From contig JAVSML010025176.1 in assembly GCA_038503035.1 (NCBI GenBank), positions 768,774 to 832,773 of the forward strand: 64,000 bases of DNA, in the 5' to 3' direction. The notes below the pieces were generated by a model. It was not told where the DNA came from and ran no database searches. It worked only from the letters and a program-made list of their open reading frames with translations. This DNA is from Crocodylus rhombifer. Its lineage: Eukaryota > Chordata > Crocodylia > Crocodylidae. Positions 11,631-23,150 of this stretch are shown piece after piece; the first letter of the stretch is position 1, and each line of letters opens with the position of its first letter. The translations under genes were made by a program, and so were the position numbers.

Positions 11631-12541
11631 TGTTACTGAGGGAGAGCTACAAGGCCAGCAGAACCCTTTAAGAAAAGGTTTTTTGTGGCCTGGGGAAGGG
11701 TAGGTGGCAGGACTAGGACTAACAAACAGCACCTGCACTCAAGCCAGCTAATAGGCCAGGCTGATCAGAAGGGGTAGGGCTCAGGGGTAAACAGGCTTGT
11801 CCTCACACGGGGGGGGGGGGGGGGCAGTGGAGTCCTAATTATGGAGCAGGCAGAATGGTCCCTGCAAGAGGGAGAGAAGGCCTGAAGGGACACTATAGTA
11901 AGTAGCCCCACAAGGTGAGTAGGTTTTATTGTGGCTTTCCTCTTTTGTTCTGGGGTGGTTTAAACAGCAGGTCTGTGGCGTGAAGCCCAGCATAAAGAGT
12001 GTGTCCATCACCCTGAAGCACGGGGAAAACTTGCATTTGAGATTTTTTTTCATTTTGTTTTGTAATGAACACCTGGAGGACTGATAGCGACTCTGAGGGA
12101 AGGTAAAGGTTGCTTCGCAGACAATTTAAAGCATACTGTGGGCAAGGGGTAATACATGGAGAGAGAGAAGATTTAATGCCTTTTAGGCCAGGGAAGCCGG
12201 AGAGCCAGAACCCTACTGTGGAGACTAATCTCCAGCTGTGCTGTGACTAGTGGAGAGTGAGGCTGGACTAAACTGGCCCTGGGTGAAGAGAGCAGGTAAA
12301 GCAAATCAGTCCCTGGCCAAGTCCTGGACAAGTGTGAAGGAGGGACGCCAAGTGGCCAAAAGGAAACCACAATGTCCTGCCCCTCAAGGCTCTGGACACT
12401 TTCCGCTTAATTAATTCCATCAAGATATAGTAGAAGAGACAGAGGGAGGGTGGTAGATCAGAGGAGCTAGAAAGGGGGAGGGAGCAGGCTTACTGGCCAG
12501 AGGGGTACACAACTCTCCCCTGCAGGGCAAGGCCTGCCACA
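11631..12541 (-). repeat. GC-richer repeat block, possible solo LTR
   Basis: About 0.9 kb that stands out in composition from its surroundings. Read on the minus strand it starts TGTGGCAGGCCTTGCC and ends AGTAACA, the TG...CA shape of an LTR. It also has AATAAA in the middle (around 11925-11930 on the plus strand, seen as TTTATT). No 4-6 bp target duplication is visible and no retroviral genes lie beside it. It contains a 16-G run at 11809-11824. LTR identity is a weak inference from the ends; it could equally be a composite of other repeats. Confidence 0.25.
11809..11824 (+). repeat. Homopolymer run of 16 G
   Basis: Uninterrupted G from 11809 to 11824. It can form a G-quadruplex and is a likely site of length error in sequencing. 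Confidence 0.97.
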
Positions 12542-12543
12542 GT

Positions 12544-13518
12544 GAGAGCCATATATGCTACTAAACAAGAAACTGATTCCAAGTTTGCACTGTGACATGA
12601 CAAGAACAACAAAAACCAGGAGGCAAACATTTTTGTGGCTGGTCTCTTTTATTGGACCAACTGTGTAGTTGGGACAGACTCAGACAAGTTTCTTTTTGGT
12701 ATCACAGTACTGCCCTTTGGGTTTTAGGCAGAGAGATAACAAAAAACAATACATTTTAGAGCCACATACACGGAAGCATCACACTATGGAGCATAGGAGA
12801 AATAGTCTCTGGTATGCATATGATTGTAGTATTTAAAACATTAACTTATTTTAGTTCATAGCTCCTTATTACAAGAGATGTATCTAAAGTAGATGGCAAT
12901 CAAAGAATAGCAATAAATATTACCAGTGGCTGAAGACTGGTGTCATGCACTAAAATATGGGGCATATCAGTGAAAGGGCATGGCTGGCTGTTTGGATGTT
13001 TAGTGACCTCTGTTAGCACAAGTCTTTAGGGAGCTGTTATAAACTAGGTTAACCTAGGGCATTCTATGCCCAGAGCCTACTCAGTCCCATGGAGGCAGGA
13101 AGGTGAAACCATATTTTCTCTCTGTTGTAGTGTCCTGGCACCTGAGTATTCAACTCTCCAACTTTATTAATACAAGAACAGATGACAAGAGAAAAGGAAA
13201 AGCAAACCAAGTGTAATTTAATTGAAGAAAACACAGTTTATCCATGTCTGACAACTGACCAATTTCACAACTTCAGTAGCTGTCAGTCTTTTGAAATTTT
13301 GATTAGTCTGACACTTCCTACTAACCTCTTGAACTAAACACCTTTCCAAATAACAGGATAAAATTTAAAAGGGGATAAAATTTAATTTTAAATTTTAAAT
13401 TTATACTCTACTCCTTTACTCTACCCAAAATACATCTATACTAGAATTCTTGGGGACTGGCAATTTGGAACTAGTATAAGTTTCACTGTAGTACTCATGG
13501 CCGTGCATAGACAAAACA
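12544..13518. other. Unassigned DNA with one repeat scrap
   Basis: 12640-12670 (GTCTCTTTTATTGGACCAAC) resembles a widespread reptile interspersed repeat that I cannot name. The rest is AT-rich, with a 14-nt palindrome CTAGGTTAACCTAG near 13045-13060. No gene seen. Confidence 0.45.
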
Positions 13519-14138
13519 AGAGCCATGTTTGCACGACACTTTAAAGCAGGCTAAATGCTTTTGCACCGCTTTAACCGTGTCAGTGTTTGCACACCTCGGC
13601 AGCGTATTGCGCATTAATTCCAGCTGCTGTAGGAAATTCGGTGGTGTAATGTGCCTTAAATGAATTGGAAGAGTTTTAGTTTTCTGCCTCTACAGGTGCG
13701 GAGCAAAGCACTGGGCTCTGTGCAGCTCTACGGCTCGGCAGGAATCCCTGAAGGCAGCCTGAAAGCAGCTCAGGAAAGCAGCTCCACTCAAGAAAAGCAG
13801 TGAGCTTGATCTTTTTTTTCTTTCTTCCTCCCCTGGATCCTGCCCACCTGCCTGAACTGTATGGGGGCCCAGTGCTTCCCTTCACAGCTTTAGTGCCCCC
13901 CGGGACCGCCTGAGCCGGCTGCCTGCAGGTGGGGCAGGGGGGCAGCTGCTCTGGAGGAAAACACCAGCTCCCCTCCTCCCAGCCCAGGGACCACTCACCC
14001 TCTGTCCCCACAAGACAGGCAGGTAAATCAGTGGGGTGTTTGCATAACACAGGGGTTTAATCAGCCCTAAACCAAAGCGGTGTTTTTTAAAAACCTACTG
14101 CTTTAATTTAGGGCCCCTGTTTCGTCTACACATGCCCT
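13519..14138. mobile_element. Putative inverted-repeat DNA element with GC-rich core
   Basis: The left end AGAGCCATGTTTGCACGACA and the complement of the right end (AGGGCATGTGTAGACGAAAC) are imperfect inverted repeats. Just inside, both ends carry CTTTAAAGC/GCTTTAATT-like sequence. The core (13690-14040) is GC-rich and gives a 124-codon minus-strand frame that is proline-rich, low-complexity and without a domain. Ends are similar in style to family A but the interior differs. Confidence 0.4.
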
Positions 14139-14894
14139 ATACTCATAACTTACATTTGCTCAAATGTCACCTCCAGCTTTAGGCACAGATGAGCATCTTT
14201 GTCCTTACTATGGATTTGTGACTACAAATACTTGCCAGAACCTTCTATTGTACAAGAACTTAAACATATTGTACTGAGATTCCTTAAATCTCTTTGTTGC
14301 AAACTAAAATAGAAAATATTAATGTTCAACATGTTGAGGCCAAGATGAGAAGAACTGCTTTAGCTTGAGACAGGAAACCTGATTGCCTTAGAAAATCCAG
14401 ACCTTTTGTCATCAACACAGGACTTTACTTTCCAGCAGTTGGCACTATAACACTGCTGAAATCCTTCCACTTCTTAAGCTAGTAGTATGGAAATACCAAT
14501 GTATCCACAACAGCACTAGGGGCAGCAACAGACTACTCAAACTACTAGAAGATTACACACAATGGACCTAATCTTGCTCACATTGAAAACAACAGCAAAA
14601 CACTTTGATCCCATTTGGTCTTGGAGGTGCCTTGAAAGGGAATCTTGGCACTTGAGTTCCAAAAAGTGATCCACTTTGGTCCCACTACATAAGACACAAA
14701 ACTACATAGATCCCTATATTTAGGCAGTGCCTCCATTTTGGATAGCAAAGTTACCTTGGCACTTCTGCTTCAGCTTTTGTGCATGCCTGGAAACAATTCT
14801 GTTTGACCACCAAATTGCCTAAGTTCTGTACTTGGGGAGACACTGGGAGGGACTTGATATGAAGCATGCTTAACTTACATAAAACATGACAACG
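14139..14894. other. Unassigned AT-rich DNA
   Basis: No coding, RNA or repeat feature that I can support. Confidence 0.5.
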
Positions 14895-15000
14895 GCATAT
14901 TGGCTTAGTTTTTAGAGTATTCCCCCAGGAAGCAGGAGACCCAGATTCTAAATTCTCTTGAGACACTCTCTCAGGAAGTATGAAAAGTAGGAAAGAAGGG
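14895..15000 (+). mobile_element. tRNA-derived SINE fragment
   Basis: TTGGCTTAGTTTTTAGAGTA (from 14900) followed by CAGGAAGCAGGAGACCCAGATTC has the order of a tRNA 5' half with an A-box-like TGGCTTAGTTT and a decayed B-box GATTCTAAATTC. The same head and spacing recur at 26186, 39690, the complement of 47243 and, less well, the complement of 16488. It cannot fold as a working tRNA gene. Confidence 0.45.
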
Positions 15001-15154
15001 ACTCAGCCTCAGGCCTCCAACTTCCTCGCTGTAACCACAAAGTTTTTGGACAAAAGATGCTTAGTCTCAAATACATGAGAAGGCATTCCACAATGAAAGT
15101 CAAAGGGAGGTGCTAAAAGCCTACCCACTGAAGTGGAACTAGATGTAGTGGATT

Positions 15155-15442
15155 GGCATCTTTACATGTGTTCCAGGGTGGGTGTGGGTTTAATTAGAGC
15201 GAATCTTGGGAGCTGCTCTAATTAAAGCTCCTGCAGTATCATGTGTATGTAGTGTCCCATGCTTCAAAATGCAGCGAGCTTTAGTTAAAGTGCCCCCAAC
15301 ATCATTTTGAAGCACAGGGACACTGAATATACGTGATGCAGAGGCTACTGGAGCATGCTAATTACCATGATTAATTGAGTCTGCTCTGATACATGCTAAT
15401 TAGCACACATCAGAGCATGTAGCTGGCATGTATATAGGTGCC
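15155..15442. mobile_element. Small inverted-repeat element, family A, copy 3
   Basis: The left end GGCATCTTTACATGTG and the complement of the right end (GGCACCTATATACATG) are inverted repeats. Internally it has CTCTAATTAAAGCTCCTGCA, GCTTCAAAATGCAGC and TTTTGAAGCACAGGGACACT, all shared with the other copies. The family also contains repeated TGCTAATTAGCA palindromic segments (around 15357-15405). No coding capacity. Confidence 0.6.
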
Positions 15443-16344
15443 AAAAGTGCTAAATATTCGGTCTGGTCCAAGTCCCCTACGCTCCAGAAAGGAATGGGAG
15501 TTCTGATAATAATCTTTAATTAGCATTTCCAGACCCTGAATATGGAATGCAAAACTTCTAACACGGTTGGTTTTAGATTTTTCTTCCTTTTATTGTTTTA
15601 ATGATATGTTAATGCTCTAATTTGTCAAAGTAACAGTAAAAATTGTAATAAATATCAGGTAAGAGATTATTTCAATAGCATGAAAAATTGTAGTTCAGAA
15701 ATGACACAGACACCGTAGCTGTCATCAGACATTTGCATAATAAAAGGCTGTTTAAACTTGACAAGCACATAAACAGAAAAATATATGCTATAAAATTGGT
15801 CATTGTAAGCATGAATGCTGGCAGAGCACCTCTACTTTATCTAACTCGTCCTCAAATATTCACAAGGTGAAACACATGAAGCAATAAAGAATCCTGCAAA
15901 ATATTTTAATTTTGTTTATTTACTGGTCAAATGCATCTTCATCAGCTTATGCTTCTAATATGGTAACATCCTGAACTATTATGTATTTTAATTTAACAAG
16001 GTTTTCATTGTATATATACACTAAAGAATAAAATGGAGTAAATTTAATAAAATGAACTCTAGAGAGTAACTTGTAAGTCTCAAAAGCTCTTTTATTAGAG
16101 AATGACTTTCTTTTAAAGACTTAAGTGTGCTTTTAACATTATGTACAAGGTAGTATAATTGATTTAGTGACCAGTTTCTTTCACAAAAATGTTTAGAGGC
16201 AATCAAAAAAACAGATAAAATGACAAAATATTGGAGCTATCATAACAATTCATTTTGAGATTTCCAGAGGAAATATTTGGATTTTTCTGATTAGATTCAC
16301 TAAAGGACTCTGGCATTTTTTGCAAGAGCACTAAGGGGAAGGTG
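15443..16344. other. AT-rich stretch, no gene seen
   Basis: No supported features. The small minus-strand frame at 16021-16206 has no recognisable similarity. Confidence 0.55.
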
Positions 16345-16488
16345 ATATGCTCCATCCCACCGTAGGGCTATAACACTCCATCTGGATGGTAAGGCCCCAG
16401 GTTAAAAATCTCCCTTTCCTGAAACAGAGAAGTCCCTGAAAATGTGGCTCCCATTCAAAAGCGTGCTTTAACAACTAAGCCATTAGTC
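16345..16488 (-). mobile_element. tRNA-derived SINE, minus strand
   Basis: Complement read from 16488 begins CTAATGGCTTAGTTGTTAAA, then GCACGC and TTTTGAATGGGAGCC. It therefore starts with an A-box-like tRNA head followed by a weak B-box region. The body is more diverged from the other copies. It is a relic, not a tRNA gene. Confidence 0.4.
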
Positions 16489-16875
16489 TGCGATGTGCCT
16501 ATCTCAGACCTCTGTAGGGTAAGTTTACCATACCTGGCAATAGTACTCTCAAGCAAATCAGAGGTAGTGTAGTTCCATCTATGCAGTGCTCCAGGTGGGC
16601 TAATTGGCAGTGCTGAGATGCTTCCAGGTAGTCCATCTGCATGCTAATAAGTCTGCTAATGAAGAGCTACAGTGCTTCTGTTTAGACTGTACCCTGCCTA
16701 AAGCAGTGCAGTGTATCAGACGATGCCACTTCTGAGCAGACCAAACAATGTATAAACAGCCTCTCCTGATGAAGCTACTACACTCTGCAAGTCTAATTAA
16801 ATATACCTTGGGCCTGAGAATGAGTCATTCTATAGCCTGCTGTTTAGGACACTAACCTGAGAAAGCGAAAATCTA

Positions 16876-17108
16876 GGGCATCTAGACATGTGATGGAGCT
16901 GTGCTCTGAGAGCCGCTCTAATTAAAGCACCTGCAACATCAAGCATATTCAGCATCCCAGGCTCCAGCAGAATCACAGAAGACTCAATTAATCGGTATGT
17001 GCTAATTAGCATGCATTGGAGCAGAGCTCCATCATGCCTATAGGCACCCTCAGAGCCCCTCTAATTAAAGCGCCTCCACTCCACCCCACAGCACATGCAT
17101 AGATGCCC
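16876..17108. mobile_element. Family A element with an internal end-like copy
   Basis: The left end GGGCATCTAGACATGTG matches the complement of the right end at 17092-17108 (GGGCATCTATGCATGTG) at 15 of 17 positions. An internal segment ending near 17049 (complement GGGTGCCTATAGGCATGATGG) also matches the left end (GACATGTGATGGAGCT). Family interior motifs CTAATTAAAGCACCTGCAA and CTAATTAAAGCGCCTCC appear twice. It therefore looks like two overlapping or nested copies, or one with a partial tandem duplication. Confidence 0.6.
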
Positions 17109-17486
17109 CAAGGTTCTAGTGTCTGGGTGAGATTACATGTTACAATTAGACCATGGTAAGAGCATATAAAGCTTGAACAATTGCACATTAAGTCTGGTTA
17201 ACACATGTTAAGTGCCTACTAGGGTCTTAAAGTTATGCTCTTTTGGGTGAGGATTATCTTTGAGCTGTGCTATTCAGCTCAAGTAAAGTTGAATTCTGGC
17301 TGCTTATCTGGGATAAAACTACCAATTAGCAGTCCTCCAGTATCCCAGGAGGCACTGCTTCCAGGTGGACTAGGTATAATCCAGGACTCTACGGCCCTGG
17401 ACTGACAGCTGGGTACAGCCAGGCAGCAGGTGACTGGGAAGGGAGTGGAAAGGCATGAAGCGGGGCAAGGGGACTAGGAGGAAGGG
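17109..17486. other. Unassigned DNA before the assembly gap
   Basis: Modestly GC-enriched from 17380 to 17486 (purine-rich, GGGAAGGGAGTGGAAAGG type). No gene or named repeat. The gap may hide part of a GC-rich repeat. Confidence 0.45.
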
Positions 17487-17496
17487 NNNNNNNNNN
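17487..17496. other. Assembly gap (10 N)
   Basis: Ten ambiguous bases directly after the purine-rich, GC-enriched sequence. A round 10 N is likely a placeholder rather than a measured length. Confidence 0.98.
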
Positions 17497-18235
17497 CTGC
17501 TTACCAGCCCTCTAGCAGTAGGTCTGAGCAGTGCATGTTAGAGAGGGTATTAACCATTAATGTGCAACTGATCACTAGCCTGTGTTAAATTTAACACAAC
17601 TAACAGTCCTTACAATTAGTATTTCATTTAATTAAAAATAACCTAAAATTAAATAAAACATTGAATGCAGTGTTCTTTTCAATCCACCAAAACAGAATAA
17701 AAATTATTTTGGGAAGATATGAAACTTTTTTTTCCCTTTCTTTCAGCCACTGATTCAAAAAAATAATTTTTTTACACAGCTTTCGTTCTAATGCAAATCA
17801 GTGGGACTAATTCAATAGTGTAAATTTGGAGCATATAACTTTTAGAGGATTGAGGCCATAGAGTTATATTAACAATGCTTTTTTCTAATAATTTCTCATA
17901 TTGTTGAATTACTTACATAGAAATACAACTGACTGTATTTTTATAGAATCTACCCAGAAATTAATGAAATTAAAATATTTTGAATTTTGTTAAAGTTCCC
18001 CCTAGTCTGAGATAGTGTAAAACTGTGTACATTTCATAATTGCTGTGTTTATAGAACACATAAATATATCCCTAACTTTCCCAGAAGTAGATTCAAAACC
18101 TGCCATAAAATATTTTCATTTTTAAGTTTTATTTGCATTAGGTAATAGAGGTTCTTTAGAAAGAAATAATTAATGAAGCAAAGCCAGTAATGACAGTTAC
18201 TAAAAAAACTAATGTAGTAATTGTATCCTAAACAT
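17497..18235. other. AT-rich stretch, no gene seen
   Basis: No supported coding or repeat features. Confidence 0.55.
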
Positions 18236-18720
18236 ATATGCCGTGTCCCCACAAGCATGGACATTTGATTCCCTGGGGACACCTAGCAGAAGCATACCTT
18301 GTGCCACTGCTAGCTGTTATTGAGGAACACCTGTGCCACATGCTCTCTGGTGTGGTAGAGGAGGCTGGAGCCAACATTAAGCTAGCACCAGCAGCTTTAC
18401 CTGAGGTCCAGGGGGCCTCCTGGGGCTGCAGCAGCAGCAAACCTGCTGCTCAGAGCTTGGCGAGCAGCTGGAATATGGCTCTGGCTAGCCAGTCTCTGGT
18501 TTCAAGTGGTGTACGCTGCCCCCATGTGCGCTGTTCCACCTCTTTTTTTTTGAGAGGTTTTTTTGACCCCTGGATATCCAAGGGTCAACCCCCCGCTCCT
18601 CCCCTCCCTAGTGCTCTTCCCTGCCATCCAGAGAACAGCTGAATGTGTGATATGTGGTGCTGCAGATGTGTCTGTGGCACCACATATCACACAGCTGTGT
18701 TAGTCTGGATGTGGCCATAC
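18236..18720. repeat. GC-rich interspersed block, unassigned
   Basis: Sharp rise in GC between AT-rich flanks. The left edge (TATGCCGTGTCCCCACA) and the complement of the right edge (TATGGCCACATCCAGAC) are weakly similar, so it may be a DNA transposon, but the inverted repeat is poor. It includes a T-run near 18542-18550 and a perfect 17-bp hairpin at 18644-18693. The plus-strand 134-codon frame (18238-18642) has no domain and ends with the block. Confidence 0.4.
18644..18693. repeat. Perfect 17-bp inverted repeat, 16-nt loop
   Basis: The left arm TGTGTGATATGTGGTGC (18644-18660) and the right arm GCACCACATATCACACA (18677-18693) are exact complements separated by 16 bases. Lack of decay suggests either recent origin or conversion between arms. 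Confidence 0.95.
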
Positions 18721-19029
18721 ATACTTTTCACTGTTACTATTACTGCACCTCATCTTTTAAAAGTAAAGTACAATTTTGTGTTTAATTCTTGCAACTGACT
18801 TAATTGGTTTTGTCCTAAAAAAAAGTAATACATGCAAGATACTAAAGAACTATATATAAGTGTTTGATTGAAACCGGAACTGCTGCATTTTGGAATTGAT
18901 TCCACTAACAGTAAGACTTGATCCAAATTCAGTGATACTGTAATTGGATTAAATTTTTAGGATATGTGCTTAACAATGTAGAACATAATTGTTTAAAATG
19001 TTCTTTGAGATATATTATATGAACATTAG

Positions 19030-19990
19030 GGGTACACTGATAAAAGATTTTTTGGGCCGATACTGATATTGGCCAATACCTAATTCAGTTGCCAATATGC
19101 AGCCTGGCAGCTTGGAGAGCAGCGTCCAGCTGACAAGTCTTTTGGGGTAGAAGGGGTGAGAGAGAAGGAAGGGACATAGGGGGGAGGGCAGAACAAGGCT
19201 CCTGCAAGGAGGGAAGGAGTGGGGCTGGGGCAGAGACAGGCACTGCCCAGCCAGGGCACGCTGTGGGACAGAGCTGCGAGTGGCTCATCCAAGGGGATGT
19301 GGGGAGGGGCACAGCTCCTGCTACTAGAGCACACCCCCAGGGAAGGAATGGTGGGGCACATGCCTCCCAATTTGTGTATGGGGTGAGTGTGGGCTGCTGC
19401 TGAGGGCTGGGGCTAGGATGTGTGCCAGGTTTTTCCCGGCAGGAGTGGGGCTGGATCAGGGCTGCACTATGGCCAGGCAGCAGCGGTGGTGCTGGAAGGG
19501 GGTTGTAGCACCCCTCTCAGCACTGCCGCCGCCCGCCCCAACTGCGGCCCTGGCCCAGCCCCCCTCCTGCCAGGAAGAGCCAGGCACCACCCCTAGTTCC
19601 AGCCCACAGCTGCAGCCTATCCTTGCCCTGTGCACAAGTCAGGGGGCACATGCCCCCAAGCTTCCCCTGGGGGGACATGTCCCCATGCCTCTTCCATGCG
19701 GCCCCCACCCTGCACCTCCCAAACAAGCTGCTCACAGCTCCATTCCATGCCCCACCCTGGCTGGGCAGCACATGCCCCATCCCTTGCTCCACTCCCTCAT
19801 GCCAGGGGCCTCGATCTGCCCTCATATCCCCCTTCTCTCCCCCAGCCCCTTCCCACCAACAGCCTTACTAGCCAGACACTGCTCTCCAGGCTGCTAAGCT
19901 GACCATGTGAAAAATACTTCAGTTCTGCTAAATTTGCATTTTTGCTAAAATAGTTACTACCAAAAAAAAATTACCCAGTTCTGATACTCA
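19030..19990. mobile_element. Large foldback (inverted-arm) element
   Basis: Two arms of about 400 bp lie in inverted orientation around a centre near 19506. The left arm starts near 19100 (AGCCTGGCAGCTTGGAGAGC) and the right arm ends near 19900 (complement AGCTTAGCAGCCTGGAGAGC). Further matched pairs are TGCCCAGCCAGGG at 19244 and its complement at 19755-19767, and GTGCTGGAAGGGGGTTGT with its complement at the centre. Outer sequences (19030-19095 and 19905-19990) are AT-rich and only loosely alike, so exact termini are uncertain. Several 80-160 codon frames on both strands are by-products of GC-rich repeats. No transposase is present. Confidence 0.75.
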
Positions 19991-22900
19991 GCAGTATGAA
20001 TTTATGGCCTCACCTAGAATCTGGCCTAGAAGTAGGAACTTTCCAGTGGAACAGCCCCCATAGTTTACTCATGGTAAACTCTAAGATAGAAGATTTTAAA
20101 ATTAATTTATTATACTTCATAGGGAAAGCTATTTTAGATCATTTTAGAATGTTTGTAAAATGTAATATTTTTTTCTGGAAATATCTGTCTCAGTTCCATA
20201 AGGAAAAGGGTATGGAAAGAATGGTAAAGAGAAGGAAAGGAAAACTGTATGACTGGTATATCTTAAGTATTGACGGTGAAAAGAAAATGCAGGGGCAGCG
20301 GAGGCAATAGATATACATGGAGTTGTTAGCACCAGCTAGTAAATGGGGTAGCTACAAAGATAGTTTAACTAATTAACTACATTTTGGGCAAAGTCAGCAG
20401 GCTGAGGTTGTGTGGTATAAGCCTGACAAGGTGTAGTGGATTCAAATGCATAGATATATTTCCCTAAGTGATGATGTCCAAGTCATTCATTATTGGGAGC
20501 TTGTGAAAGCTACTTTGTTTCAGTGGCCAAAGCCAGATAGGTTTGTGTAGTGAACCATATCCTGAAGTAATTTTTACACACTTTATGAAACTTGTGTTAG
20601 ATGCAGGGATTCTTAGGGTAAGAGACCATATTCTCTCTGTTACTTGATAAGATAACGATATGTCAGATATTTCAAAGAGAAGAACTAATGTCACTGGGAG
20701 CTGAAAGTGCTCAGTTTATCTGTAATATCATGCCTACAGACTCTGGCAGATTCATGCTGTTTAACTTCCATATGTATTGTTTATGAAACAGAGTTGGTTT
20801 CAGGATGAGTAAAATTTACAACATTTGCAGTAATGTGCACCACAGGAGTGAATCTTTAAAATAGGCTTATTGCACAACTTTCCAGCTGTGGATTTCCATT
20901 ATAGTTAATAAAGCAGCACATTGGTAACATTTCGAGATCCCGGGTGATATATGAAAATGGTACTTCTATAAGTGTCCAGAGTTTGTACTGCATTAATATA
21001 CCAATCATATCAACACTACAAGATCCTACAATGCAAGCAATGATTTAAAACCTTGCAACACCATCAATAAATACTGTCATGACATTAAAATCCTGTTAAG
21101 ATTAAATAAAATATTCCTATAAAATCACCTGATTTGTGGCTCATTTTTAAAAAGGCCTACAAATCCCTTTACCTATATTTTCTACCACTATAGGACACTA
21201 GTGTATTGTTTAACAGAAAAAGGTTATATTAGGAAATACAGTAAGTAAATGATGAAAAGAAGCCTGGCTGTGCATTTTTGTATAATTGGATCTATTAGCA
21301 TGTTGGGAATTTCTGAGCAACTAACTTTTGAGTACCTTCAAAGGTATCTAGCAGGCTTTTTTTTTTATCCTAGAACGTGTGTGTGTGACTTACTTAGAAC
21401 AGTCTTTCTCCAGATCTTATTAAAAATATATTATTTAAAATGTATTATTTATTAGAATCTCTGCTTAGTGTATTGAAGTGTTACATAAGGAGATATACAC
21501 ACCTTAATTGTAAACAAACAAAGTTATATATGTTAAAATATACTCTGCCATATGCTAAAGACAAAAAATAAATGTTTGACATACACAACCAGATATTTTT
21601 AGTTTAGGTTTCTTTAAAGAGCTCACAAATAACCTGAAGTGTTATATTTATATTAAAACATGGTTTATATTTAACTGTGGATGAAGAAGAGACTATTCTG
21701 GTAGCAAGACATACAGAATCCCACATTCATGCTATTAGTATTATGTTCTTAACCTGAGATTACCTATTGTTCCAAGGCTTAAACTGTTACCAACAGGGGC
21801 TCATTCTTTAGCCTAGGGTCATTTTGTGAAGCGTTTCAGAGATGTCACACAAGCTACATGCTAAAACAATAACAAATATGCATCCGAGCCTAGAACTGGA
21901 TCTAATCCGATTCAAGGCTCCACTGAATAAATGGTCTTTTGTTGTGTGTAAATTTATAAATTTATCTGCTCAAAAAGTCACTATTAATGTAATGGAGAGT
22001 TCACGAATGACCTTCCAAATTGACGTTTGATACTTTACACTGACAGACAGAAACAGACATATACACACCCACAAAGACTTTTGGTACTTTTGGATATTTG
22101 TGAGTGACTTTCTAAAGTCATTTATTAATCCAGCCTTGCAATGATAGATATGTTAGGTGAAAAAAAGTCGTTCTTTTGGAATTAGGTAACTAAGATTCAC
22201 TATAATTACCATCACCTAGTTTGCCCTTGAGGATACTGCCTTAAATTTTGTGCATAGGTTTAGTTAATCCTACCTCCTCAGAAACTTCTCAGAAACTGTT
22301 CTGCCTGATTCAATCCATGTAATCTGTAGTCATCCTAATATTTTTAATTTTTTTTTCAGTCACATAGACTTACTTAAACAAAACAGAATTTGTACTCACA
22401 ATTTATTTCACTATTTGATTTTACTTCTAGTTTACAGCACTGGCCATTTGCCCCACCTTTGGCACACTAGATTTTGAAGTGCGTAAGAATTCAAAAAAAT
22501 TTGTGGAATGTTTTCAATATATGTCTTTCTACTAACAGCTACTAAATCCCACTCTGTATGATTTGGTGTGGCATGCACTTGCAATACAGAAGCAAGTACA
22601 TATGAAGTCTCAGTCTGAGTTTTGGTATAGGTAAAGCACTGAGACTGCCCTGTTAGTCTTAGAATGATCTATCTGCAGGATAGATGGGGGGAAAGAGAGC
22701 TTTCATTTTTGTCAGCATTAGTTTTAACTACAACTTTGCAGCTGCTTTTTATTTTAGCTTTGTAGTTCATCACTTCTATGAAATCACCTGAGAGGGAGTA
22801 GGTTGAATATGATTAACAATGTATTTATATGATTGAAGTCAAGCAGAAGATATTGTCACTATGAAGTTACTATGCAGTTATGGCTCATATTGTAAATGTA

Positions 22901-23150
22901 GACGTCAGTATTTTAACCTTAATTCTGCTAAATGTGCAAGAATGTAAAACTTTAATAATAATATATATATATAAACATATGGGAGGTAATGGCATGGAGT
23001 TTAGGGATCCATATTCTTCACAAATAGTGAAGTCATATCCAAGTCAATACAGTACTATATACTAGACACTGAAATAAATAGAAATTCAAATATCACTACC
23101 AGGTGGTAATAGACAGATGCTGATATTTCAATGGCTATTGCAACATTTTG
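19991..23150. other. Long AT-rich stretch, no gene seen
   Basis: About 3.2 kb without a supported gene or a repeat that I can name. It has a short TA repeat at about 22960-22974 and T runs near 21357. Small frames have no recognisable similarity. Confidence 0.55.

Noticed and set aside
11631..12541. Endogenous retrovirus provirus
   Set aside because: Only a weak LTR-like outline. No gag, pol or env similarity appears anywhere nearby and no target duplication is visible.
13676..14050. 124-codon minus-strand frame
   Set aside because: Low-complexity translation of the GC-rich core of a putative DNA element.
14895..15000. A functional tRNA gene here or at the other tRNA-like heads
   Set aside because: Arms do not pair, and A and B boxes are degenerate. 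Shared non-tRNA bodies indicate SINE relics.
19418..19897. 159-codon plus-strand open frame and overlapping frames on both strands
   Set aside because: It lies across the foldback element. Pro/Ala/Ser/Cys-rich composition in all frames indicates GC-driven absence of stops.
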